Positions 1-12,337 of a stretch of DNA of 64,000 nucleotides are shown piece by piece (the stretch's first letter is position 1; the number at the start of each line of letters is the position of its first letter). The DNA comes from Otis tarda. Lineage: Eukaryota > Chordata > Aves > Otidiformes > Otididae. Under the pieces are notes generated by a model. That model was given only the letters and a program-made list of their open reading frames with translations. It did no database searches and was not told the origin of the DNA. The stretch spans positions 1,674,001-1,738,000 of the forward strand of contig CM048557.1 of assembly GCA_026413225.1 (NCBI GenBank). Reading direction: 5' to 3'. The position numbers and the translations under genes are program-made.

Positions 1-3000
1 CTTCTGTTCTCATTGAGGATTTCAGGGTAGAGGAAGTAGTTTGTTCACAGTAGAGACAATGGTTTTCCTCTATTCTAAATCATCTAGAGCACACACAGGT
101 ATTGCAGTAAATGTAGTCAAACAAAATACTTGAATACAGGCAGCTACATAAACAAAGTGTAAACCACTCCTAAGGAAAAACAAAACAAGGAAGCAACCAA
201 AAAAAAAAAAAAAAACCCACACAAAAAGCCCAAAAAGCCCACCCATCTCCTTCTCTTTTCCTGATGTTCCTTCATGTGAAATTTAGCTTCTATTTAACAG
301 AAACAAGTCACTATGGAGATAAAAAGCCAAGGAAGCTCTTTTTGATGTGCTGCAAAGCACTCCACAGTGGCTGCTGAAAATCACCCTGCTGAGTACATTG
401 CAGACCGCTGCACGGAACATAAAAAGACACCAAAGTTAAGTAGTGGCTAATATGTGTGAATTGAGTGTTGCACAGAGCAGGGATACTTTTAGCAGGATGA
501 TTTTTTTTTTCCCACGAAAGAGAAACAAAAAGGCTCGAGTCCTGTTAGAACAACTCAGCTCCTACGAGACGTGAGGTCTGTGCAGAACCATGGCTTAATT
601 CCTCAGAGAAGATGCAGTCTACACAGGTTTGATTCCTTTCAGTAAACATATAAATGAAAGAATTTCTCTGAAGTACATGGAAAAGGGTTTGCACAGTGCT
701 TAAAATTTCCTGTTGTTAGTCTACGTAATTGTGTTCGTTTCCCCCCCGTGCCTAATGCAAGCCTGCACTAGCGGTATTGGTCTGTTATCTCTAGGGTGAT
801 GACCATGCACGCGCTATATATGGCAAGGTCTGAATTAGCAAGCTGTTTAATCATTAAAGCATGTGAGCTGAGTAACTCCACTGAAAGCACGTGAACAAGC
901 AGGACTGATGCACTGAAAGCTAACACTACGTTTTGGTACTCTGACTGGACTGGCCTCCAAATTACAGTATTCCCGAATGGTTTCTGCAATCTGTCATCAG
1001 CATTAGCATTTGGAACTCTAAAGCCAAATGCAGACAAAGGTGTCCTTTTAGTTAATTCTTTTTTATATTTAGTAAAAATTGTATAAAACTCTGACAGCCA
1101 TGTTTACTGCTCACTCAGCAGAATGGTTGATTGCAATACTACACCTCAGGGGAAGTGAAAATCAACCTGCCTCTCTGGTTCCCTTTCTCCACCCTAGCGA
1201 AGACTTCTACTTTCCAATTTAAAGGCAAAAAATTCATAGCCTAGGATAATGTCTTTAATCATGATACATAAACTATAATTCTAGAGGCTGAAGCAAGTTA
1301 AAGAGGAATTCTGCCCAGTTGAACAGAATCAGGATTAAGTGATGATGCAAGGCAGCTCAAAGGCAGCGGAAGTCTCAGAAGGATATATAAATATCCAGGT
1401 CAATTATTTTGTAAAAGTAGAGTGAATGTGACAGCACTAACAATTTTGACTGAAAACCTGATGGGTTTTGCAACACAAACTGAAGCAATTCCTGTGAGAA
1501 GCGCAAACGGTCTCAACTCCTGCTGGTAGCCTTAGACACACATAAAACTGATGGAGTGCCTCATAAGCGTACTTTTAATGTAGACATTATCTCAAGCCAT
1601 GCATCCTGCTGTGACCAGTAGCTACTGGAATGTGCCATAACACATACAGTGGAAAGCAATACTTTACGACTGCCTTTAGAATTATTGTACTTTCTGCATA
1701 TCTGCCATATGTAGCAAGTTTCCTTTCAAGTCTTTCACTGAAGTAGAATTTATACAATAATATGGCATCTAAGAATACCATTTGACGTGCCCGCAAACCA
1801 TTGCAGTGCAAGGATGGTCCAGCATTTGGTAGGCAGTCCCATGCAAGTCTGTCAGGCGTAAAAAACAAACTTTGCTTTTAGAAAGAGCAGCATGTTGCAA
1901 GTATATACTTACATATTCTAGACTAGAGCTGGAGTGCTAATAAGCTGTGCAAAGTAATTACACAGTCTTTGCTGAACTGTTATGTGGTTTTTGTTTTCAT
2001 TTATTGAGTGGTGAAGGACGCACAGTTCCCAAACACCTCCCCCTTCCCATATCTGTTCTGCAGGGCAGTAAAGTGGGATGGGTCCTCTCTGCAATACTGG
2101 TCCTTGCAGAACCAGGCTTAGTTGAAAGCTGTCATAAAGCTTCTTTAATGGCTAGAAGGCCTTCTGTCCAGAGAGGTACAAATGGGACAGAGCATTGGCA
2201 CAGCTTGCTTTGCAATTACCAGAGACAGTAAATACAACTTTTTTTAAAAAAACATACATACAGTGTACACAGACCACATAACCTTGAACTCCTGCCCCTC
2301 CATATCACTGCCACTGCAGAACTGGGGTTATATACCATGTTATACTCCTCAGATAAACTCCCTTCAAAACAAAGCAGGATCTGACTTCATGACAAAAGAT
2401 GCATTAAGAAATTTCTGTAAACATATACCTAGCCAAAAAGTTCTGAACAGCTCATAGCTTTTCTTGCCAAAAATCTCACCTTAGGGTTACTTACCTTTTG
2501 TACCTAATGACGTTTTACTGGTTGCAGTGTAAAATCTTTTTTATTTCTGGCTGTATTTAATAGAAGCTTACCACTATATTTACTCTCTAATTTTCTTTAG
2601 TAAGAATTCTGTTCAGCGAGAACCAAGTAATTTTCTATTCTTTGTTACTGTGAAGTCAGATTGCCAAGGTTGTGTTTTCATATGTGAACAAAAAAGCACT
2701 GGCAGGAAAAGAACTATGCTGCTTCAAACAGTTTAAGTATTTTAAAGGACGGATTCGAATGTGGATGTGTGGCATCAGTAAAGCTGAATAAATAATTCAC
2801 AACATCTAACTGACTTGGTCAGTTTAGTCACTGTTTGTACTTGGCACATCTGCCAGATGTGACCCATGACATTCAACTCGTTTAGGTAGGTGTGATGGGT
2901 TCTGTGAGCTGCAAGTTGTTGAGCTAGGTTTCCAAATTTCCCAGAAAATGCGATGTAGAACGGGAAAATGGGGAAGTGAGGTTCTTGTTTTAGACTGAAC

Positions 3001-6000
3001 CTGGGCTTCATAAGCTGGTAAAAGCTCTTGGGCATGAAACTTAGGCAGGATTTGATCACCTATGAAAAGGAGGGATATTAAATGAATGCTGGAGGTTGTC
3101 AGCATTACTGCAAATCAGACTGATAGCTCTTTTTAACAAGTTACTATAAAGTGTACTCTTTTGTTGCAGAGTTTAAACCTACTTTTTGCTAATCACTTTA
3201 AAGATTATATTATTCGACCTAAAAGAGAAAAAAAAAAAGATGTGCTCTTATCAGCTTGCCTAACCATTGCTATTTCAGAAAAAGGTTTAACAAGTTAATA
3301 AGTGTATCCAAATCTTGTATCACATATGCTATATAGATCGTTGCATTCACTAGTCTATAATTTTCTATTTGTACCTCAATCAGTGACCTCAAATATTTAC
3401 ATGTTCTCTCTGTCTTTGAGGCAGAGACTCTACTCTTCACTATTGCTTTGATACATTTGAATTATCAAAGAATTATGACGAGGTGTATATAGATAACCTC
3501 CACTCCAAACAGAATACATCATCTTCTTATTCATTTCCCCAGAATACTGGGTAAATTTTCAGTAACTGTTAGTACACCAAATTTAGTCCTGAAAAAATTA
3601 CCCAATTTTTACAAGTAGTTTTGTCTTGTTTGGTCACTTTTGTATGGATGTTGCTGCAGTGAGAAAGTGTTCATAGGAAAAAGTGAATAATTTATTCCAT
3701 ACAGTAAGTCATGTATCTTCAGTATTTCCAGCTAAAGCCTGGAAATACTGGATGATGTTATTGAGTTTATGATTTCTGCTTTACAGTTGTATAAAGAACA
3801 TCATAGGTATATATAAAACGGTATATATTGGTAATGATTAATTTCTTCTCAAATCTAAAGCAGTATGACAAATTTTCCAACACGTAAACAAGCGAAAGCA
3901 AACTCTATAATACACTCTTTGCTGTTCAAATCTTTCAAAAATTAATTTTAACTATTTAAATTTAAATATTCCTCTGTGAAGAATATTGTTGGCTGTTGCT
4001 CTTCTTCAAAAGCGCTTGGTTCCTAATGTATTTGACATGACTGCTGTGAAAATATGGTGCATTTAACTGATCAGCCAAATCATTAGTTAGAGAAAAAAAA
4101 AAAAAAAATTTTTCCTCCGCCTTGCTTCTCCTCCTGCACTCAGGTTCTGCTGTCAGGTAGCCATCCAAGACTGGTCTTACATCCACTCACTGGTACCCAA
4201 TGAGTATATACTATGAAACATCCTCTGATGATGGAATTAACATGCATCATTCAACAGTTAGAACAACTTAATGTCTGCATCACACTTTGTCACAGTCCAC
4301 TCATTCCACTACTGAGACTTCTGAGTGAGTGTTCCGATTTCACATATTCATAAATGCTAAATTTTTATATTGCTGCAACAAATTTTTAATACTTCAGCTC
4401 TGACAAATCACACGATGCAGCCTTATCTGTATGGTCCAATCTGGGTTTTAGTAACTAGTGGACTGTGCAATCATTTTCTGTTTTTTTTATTCTAGATTGC
4501 CTACATGAATGTAGAGCAGTCTAGGTTCTGAGCACAGCCCTCTAAATGTGTAATAGTAGTTAAATCTTCAGCATGTGGAAATACACAACTGTTAATTAAA
4601 TTATTTAAATAAAAGCAATTAAACCTTGCAAAAGGAAATGCAGTGTCATACAGAGAATGTAACTGGAAAGCAGAACAAGTTACAGAGAAACAGCATAAAA
4701 CCCAAAAATGGAATGTCTGGATTTATACCTATCAATAATATTTTCCACATATATATAACATTTTATCACAGATTAATAACAGATTATAAAGGCCCATTGA
4801 TAAGAGCAAGATTAAGAAAATAATAACTCGTAAAGAAATAAATCCAAGCCTTGACTGAAATACAAAGCAGCTCTTTAGGATGTGCTAGCTGAAAATATAT
4901 TTTACTACAGAAAACAGTGATAAAACTAAGAAAACTGAAGCAGGCTTTGGAGTAGAATACATTAGCTAAACTAGAAAGATCATTAGGGACTTTTCAGAAA
5001 GTAAACACGAATCATTACTGTATTAGCAGCGGCCAGGAAATCTGTCTGACATTTTAGAAAAACATGTGCAGAAAAAAATATTCTAGGTATACAATAGGAC
5101 TTTAAAAATTAATTATTGAACATTGTTTCCAAGGGAGGGTGAGAGGGAGGGGAATCTCTTATCCGTACACAGTCCTGATAATTATGCCAAGAAATCCAGA
5201 TGATGATGTATTATGTTGATCTTCTGATAGCTGAGATTACCTAATAAGACCTTTGTAGAAAAGGAAAAACTTACTTTATGCTATGCAGCTGATAATAATG
5301 ATAATGGCTTTTCTGACTACAGCTACTGTCCTGAGTAACAAGTTAACAGGACAATTCATTTAGAAATAAATTGAATGCCTTTTTGAGAACCAACAGTCAT
5401 AAAAGAGTAAGCTCTAGAAATGCATGTTGGTGAGAGATGATTCACATGTTGACATTTCCTATTTTTTTTTTCTCACTACTAAAGAGCTGCCATTTATAAG
5501 TGTCTCTCCTGCATCCTTCTTTTGCCATATACTGCCCACTCTCCTACTTGGTCGCATTCAGCAAACTGGAAACGCAGAACCTACTACACTGAGTAGTTGT
5601 TGGCTACTCAGTGCTTGAACTTCGATACTCTGAAGTTCTGAATTAGAACTTAAGATGCGTTTGTACACTGTATAAGTCACCAACAACAACTGCTACATTT
5701 TATACCTCCTTCAACTAAGCAGGTGTGTTAGAGATAGGAAATTCCTGTGTTTCTAAACATTTCTGGAGTCTTGAGTGAGACCTGGCCTATGGAAAAGAAT
5801 CCAAAGATAATGGTCTGCACCAATGTTTTCTGCAGGGTCATTTAGCTCTAAGAGTGGGTTTTTTTCTTGTAAAATCCTTCTTCTCATGGATTGTGCCAAA
5901 CAGTAGCTGTCTGTGTAGAGGAACAATATTATAACTAGGAAGAAGATGAGAGTGCTGGATATATTGACTTTATTTGCATGTTTTACAAATACATTTTTGT

Positions 6001-9000
6001 GAAAAGCTTAGAAAAGTTACCTTTTTCTCTTTCATTCTGAGATTACATATAAATGACTTCTGCAAACAAGTCAGGCTTGATTTATCTGCCTTGATCTAGG
6101 CTTCCTTCAAGGTGTCTAAAGTAGAAGACAGAGAAAGGCAACAAAGATGCTTTAAAGTGTGATGGAATATTCAGATGGTGGGGAATTACAAAATAGACCA
6201 AAATGAAATAAAAATAGGACTTTGCTTAGGATGTAAATGAAAATTAGTGGGATCTGACTTCAGTGATCAGAAGTATGCATACCTATGCAAAACCAATAAG
6301 TGAACTTTTCTAAGGATAAAAAGGATTGCTAGAGTTAGAAATTTGCAACAACTACTACGGTTTATGCAGGTATAGAACCCTGTTGAATTCATTGTTACAG
6401 GTACCAATGTTCAGTGACTGACTAGGTGTTTTTAGTGGGCTGGGTTAATTTTAAGAGTGCTGATAAAACAACTTTTTATAAGCATGCTGAGATGATCATT
6501 CAGACAAATCAAATCTCAGCCTTCATGAAGAGAGCATATTAGGGATCAAGAGGGGAATCATCCTCCTAGTGATGCAGTGAACTGCTGGCTCAGAATTGAG
6601 CTCATTTCTGTTAAACAGTAAGCACTGACCACTGCCTGAGGCAGTCTTCTAGACAAGGTAATTAATCTAGCTAATTAATTTTCTAATTCATGATGTGGCA
6701 AATTGTGTATTCCTAGATTTTGCCTTTCTGTTTGTTTTGAAGCAATCATCACTTCTTAAAATACTTAAACTGTATTATGTTGCTTTCTAAGGCACACTCT
6801 CTATTGCTTGTCTGCAAAACTCTTATTAACACATCTTCCCAGTTTTTGAGTGTGCACAGGACGAAATATTAGTTGGCTAATGAAAATCCATTCACAGCCT
6901 GCAACTAAAGAGCACCTTACTGCCTTACTCTTTTTCTCCTTATGGATGACAATATTGTTCTAACATAAAGAAGAAAAGTGCATATTATTATTACCAACGT
7001 TAGCATAGGGGGATACCTATTCATCTTCAGCCAGGCAAATAAGATCCTCTTTTTAGAACAATTAGGAAACCCAAGATTTTAACATTTTCCCTAGGAAAGA
7101 GGAGATTTTTTTGCCCAGACATCTTAAGAGATTCTCAAAGATTTATGGGTTTTAGATGATAGAAAATACGCATTCCTATTTCTTTGTGAGATGTAACTCT
7201 TACTAACCTGTAACCCCTTTGGAAAACAGAAGCACTGAATGATTTCTTTTTTCTTGTGTGTGTCTTTGGTGTATGCAATTAGTCGAGTATGCACTCAAAC
7301 CGAAGGCTTCCTAACTAATTTAAACCCAGAAACTGAACTGTTTGCATTGTCATTATATGCTTATGATTAAACCAGCCTCTAGAGACCAAGAGATAAATTG
7401 AGTGCCAACTGAAGAAAATTAAGAAATTAATTTGCACTAGTATTTCAATCGATCTGAATATTCTAACACAGGAATTTAGGTTGGGCTCTTTGGGACTTCG
7501 GTCACAGTATCGAGTTATTGAAAATGTCTTTTTCCCTAGTAACCACACAAATCTGTTAGCTGATTTTAATTGATATTGGAAAAGGAATGTCCTTGCAGTG
7601 GCAGCACAAACCTTGCACAGTTTACTCAGACAATAATGGAAATAATATATTTTTTGTCTGTTATAGTGGGTATCATCACTGTCAGGTTCAGGATACCAGA
7701 CTTGAGGGTCTAATCATCTCATTAAAAACAAACCCTCTTTCCTTGTCATATATATCATTATTGCATCCTGATTTAATTGCCTTCCAAGTGAACATTTTTC
7801 TTAACTATTTGCATCTTGGATTGTAAGGAGTTACGTGGTATCAAACCTTGCTTACATAAATACTGTTCTTGTCTGCATTGGAATTAAAGATGCAACTTCT
7901 ACTGATTTGATCAGGACAGAGTTGTGTTTTTGTCTGGGAAGTTAGAAATAATAAAAGAGGTATGCTAAAGGTAAAAATATTTCCATCCATCTTGCAGCTG
8001 AGTAATGCAGAACCCAAAAAGTGGCTAGTCCAAGTAATGCAAAGGAGGGACCAAAACCAGAGCTCATCTCCTGAAACCCAGACATTTCACTTGGCAAGTG
8101 TTGGTTATCAATCAAGTTGTAGAAAATATTCTGGATTTGGCCATTCTTTTTCATGTCTGTCATTATAATGCCACGCACTACCCTCTCAGCAGCAGCTGTC
8201 ATCTGCAATTTTTGGATGAAGCCTTTCTGGACATCTGAAATACGGAAAATCAGGTGGAACTAGAACAAATAATTTCTTTGTAAATAAATGTGGTGTTTAA
8301 AATTCTATGCTAAAATATGCAAATAGGGTATCTGTTTTGAAGGAAAAACATGGGTATGTGTTAACTTCCTTCTAAATTAATTCTGCACAAGTGTCTTTGG
8401 AGTTTAAATGTAGTCCTCAGGAGAGTAAATACTGCATAATGTGATATGCTGGAAAAGACTTCAAATGCACCCACTAAAAGCTCATTTTACTGCTGTATTC
8501 ACACACAAACTTTCTAGCTGGCAAGTTCTACGCCTAATTTGCAAAGATTAAAATTTGCTACTAGAAAATTACTCCAAATAGAAGACTAAACTTACAGAAG
8601 GAAATTTTGGTTACCACTAAGTACAGCAATAACTGCAAGCAAATGTAACACTAGTTGTTAAAACACAAAATATTACATGATAATATTTGTATTTAATATT
8701 TTTTCTGCACGTATTTTGCATATACAATTTCATATTTAAGTTGAAGTCAGGTATTCAAAATGGAGAAAGACTGAATGCATTCAGATTTTTCTAGTGCTAA
8801 ATAATTCTATTCTGCATAAATAGGACTAAAGAGTTTGTAAGATTCTACCAAGACATAGTTCAAGGAGTTTAAAAAAACAAATAGTCTAATGCACCTGTTT
8901 TTAAAAAGTGTTTAATATGACAGGAATGTTGATTAATTTGCACATGAATTAGGGACAAATTTAGTAGAGCAAAAAGATAATTAAAACAATATCACTTTCT

Positions 9001-12000
9001 CATGTCTAAGCAGAACAATGGTTCAGGTTCCTTGTCCTCCAGCTATAACACCTTGTCCAGTTATCCAGTTAGTTTAGTTAAAATATTAAGTATGCACAAG
9101 CTACGGTAATATTTGATCAAAGATGGGCAAGGAGTAGCTAAGTACAGAAAAAAATGCTGCTGATATACTCGACCCATACAGCAACACTGCACTGCAGCCC
9201 CTGGGGATTGTGGAAGTGCTCTTTTGTGCTTGAGGTTTGAAACTGAACACTTGGCAACACTGGTTATTTAAAAATCAGATAGCCTCACTAAAAATACATG
9301 GTTTAACCTAGCCTGTTGGCTCAATTAACTGAATAATTACATTTTGTTTTTCTTTATATTTCTCCTGCAGGATCAAAATCTGTATTTCTTTTAACAGGAT
9401 CACAGTCACTTTCTGTTCTGAGCTGCCAGGCAGATAGCACTGCATAATTATATAGCTGCATAGCAGTACAGCATGTGGTATTCTGCAAACACATATTGAG
9501 CGTATTTGCATCCTTTGGGGTTAGAAGTACAGCATAAATTCAAATTCTTGATAAATTAATGATAGTATTTTTCTACCCCGTGGCTCTCATCATGGAACAA
9601 TCTGAAGTTGTTCATAGGGACAATTGTTCCCTGAGACACACAGATCTACTAAAATTAATCCCTCTTGTACACTGATGTCCTTTGCTAATGTATAGGCTGA
9701 AAACTGGGAGTGGACATTAGAAGGAAACTGTCTGCTGTTTAATGGTGTTAGCGTCCACTTCCACACTATGTACGCTCAGCAAGGGGACATATGAAATTGG
9801 TACAGAGATTCTCTGTTTCCTTCACAGGCCTTCAGTTTAATTGTCAAGCAGTGTGCACTCTGCTTTCCCTTACTTGTTTGGGATGTGGCTATGGGTGATG
9901 TTTCTACCTAGTGGTAGTATTGTACATCCTTTAATTTAATAAGATAAAGTCAGGTAAGAATAATTCAGAACAACTACCTGGCAAAGGCTAAAATCTGTAT
10001 GAGGAACAAGATGTAAATGCTTTCAGTAAATTTTAAGGTCTATTATTTCTTTATATAGCTACATAGACTACCTACTGAAACTATCTATTATATAATACCT
10101 ATTTAAATGAGGTTGCAATAATCATGTTTATCCGTGGAACACTGTAACAACTCAGTAATTAATTTGCTCTTGTCTGTCTTCCCTTTTGCTTCCAAGGCAA
10201 TTCCTACTATGATATTTGGGAAATTATACACATGGTAACTAGAGCTGTCAGCAACAAATTTTATTTACAGCTTCTCAGGATAGCATAAATCACCTCCTCT
10301 GAACACTTCTGAACTGGAAGAGTTCCTGTGGAAACCTCCAGCACTGACTAGAATCATAATTGTCCATAACATGCAAAAGCAATGTTAGTGTAGCAGGCAG
10401 ATGCCATTGCTGGTGGATATGGATACAGGACAGTGCTGAGCATAGGCTCTGCATGGCCTCTCCCTCCCATGAAGTCTGCGATGAGTGTCCATCCCTATAG
10501 ATGCATATATTCTTGTTACCGTCCTATGGCAACCGCACTGGAAGTTGAATTAATTCAATTAACAGAGCTTGCTGTATCAAAAAGAATTCAACATGAAACA
10601 GCCTTAAAAGGATTAATCTCTTAGGTTTTTAGCTCTGCCTCTTGTCCTTTCTTGTGTATCTTTCTATACAGAGCCTTCACCTGTCACGTTTCTGACAACA
10701 GCAAATAGTGACAGTGTAGCTAGTCTGGTCAGAAGTATAAGAAACAGTCACATCCCTATCTGACAAAAATATAAACATGAAGACACTTGACGATAAAGAG
10801 TAATTACAGAAAAACTTCCTCCTTCTGTCCTTGTTACGCTGCTGGAGGAGTCCTAACATGCCGTAAGCATACTTTCAAGATGACCTGCTGTCACCAAGGT
10901 GATGTATGTAGAGATGAATTTCACTTGTAGGGCAGGCATTATGCCTCAACTGCCCTTCTCTCAGCAATAAACCTGAGAAATCAGACTGAGAAACTTCTTA
11001 AAAAAACCAAATCAATACACTCATTCCAAAAAACTTGACTGCAACATTTAGAACTTACTGTTTCTTAGTACACAGAACAAACTTAATACTACCACATAGT
11101 CAGTTCAGAAGAGCACAGTTTTGGCCATAAGCAGTTTCTACTGAACGATGTCCAAGGAGTTCTCTGTCCAGGTGCACTCGTCGCCATCTCTGACACCTCA
11201 GAGCCCCTTCTCTGTCACACAACAGACCATGTAATGCAATCAGTATGGCAGTTCCAAGGACAGCAGCTTTACTGAGCATGTGGATGGTGACTATCTCGCA
11301 CATGTGCTGCTGACCTGATGCTTCCTGCAAGTCTTCGGTTACACTGGGGAGCAGGCTGCTGCTGCCAGCACGCTGCATGCACACCTGCGCCTTGCCATAA
11401 AGCACTCACAGCATGCGAGCAGGATTAATTGTTTAGTACTAAATAAGGAACACTCCGTGGCAACTGAGGTTACTTTTTGCTTTCCTAATGGTCATGATGC
11501 CAGAGAAGCTTCCTTGCTATTATGTTTAAATTAATATTTTAGCAAAATTCTGACCATTTTACTACCACGTAATTCCTTTAATTCTATCCTCTCTGCCTTG
11601 TGTAATTTCTAGTCATTACTTACTATTTTGCTATAAGTTCTAATTTTGTTCTGTTTAAAATGTGGTGAGATAGGCTGAACTAGGTGAATTGTCAAACACC
11701 TAGAAGACTTTTCAGCATAAACATATTCCCAAAATAAACATTTCCCTAAGAGAAGACTTGACCAACAACCTGAACAATAAATTTCTTCAACGCTACCCAG
11801 CTGGCAGGAGTGTTTTCAGGGCTAATTTACACAATTTGACATAATTACAGTTATAAACACTTGAAGAAGCCTTGGAAGGAAGAATGTCACTGAAGCCTGC
11901 ATTTTATTGGGTCTCTGCACTTGGCAGCTATGTGAAACTGTGGAGCATGGAGATTTGCTCAGGTGGATCCTGATTATACTAACACATAATACAAGCTTTG

Positions 12001-12267
12001 AATGCTCAATGCAAGTTTGTCCTGTACAGAAAGATACCACAAAGTCTCCCAAGGCTTCTATCCAGTCATCCACCACGATGTATAATGAAAACAGTTTGAA
12101 GTGCTGGTGGTGGTGGCTGCCTCCATATGAATGCCCATTAAACCACTATTTTGTCCACAAGGTAGCAGTGGACATCTGAGTGTCTGACTCCAGATGCCTA
12201 TAATTGAAGGCAGCCACATAATGTAAAAAAGTAAAAGGTACATTTTTTAAAAATAAATCAAGTTTGA
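1..12267. other. Intron of GALNTL6 (downstream part), no further gene seen
   Basis: AT-rich unique-looking sequence. It contains simple A or T tracts (about 199-214 and 4097-4111), a perfect 12-bp inverted repeat at 3720-3750, an AT-rich homeobox-motif-like stretch near 6660-6700, and a more GC-rich patch at 11100-11410. Open frames here are short (under about 100 codons), lack recognisable domains and overlap one another on both strands. I looked for the expected last lectin exon of GALNTL6 on the minus strand and did not see it. Confidence 0.6.
3720..3750. repeat. Perfect 12-bp inverted repeat (hairpin)
   Basis: Arms CAGTATTTCCAG (3720-3731) and CTGGAAATACTG (3739-3750) are perfectly complementary around a 7-nt loop. 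No flanking repeat or terminal duplication was recognised. It may be chance or a small hairpin in the nascent transcript. Confidence 0.7.
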
Positions 12268-12337
12268 TATATACGTGTATACACACACACACACACAGAA
12301 ACAAGTGTGTGTATATATATATATGTATATACACACA
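12268..12337. repeat. TA/CA then GT/TA microsatellite, self-complementary
   Basis: A TATA stretch leads into a run of CA dinucleotides, then a short AGAAACAA spacer, then a GT run into a TA run and a final CACAC. The CA and GT blocks are complementary, so the tract can fold back. It is alternating purine-pyrimidine throughout apart from the spacer. Confidence 0.9.

Noticed and set aside
2775..3105. Two overlapping minus-strand frames of 93-94 codons
   Set aside because: No domain, no splice-site support, and mutually exclusive frames in AT-rich intron.
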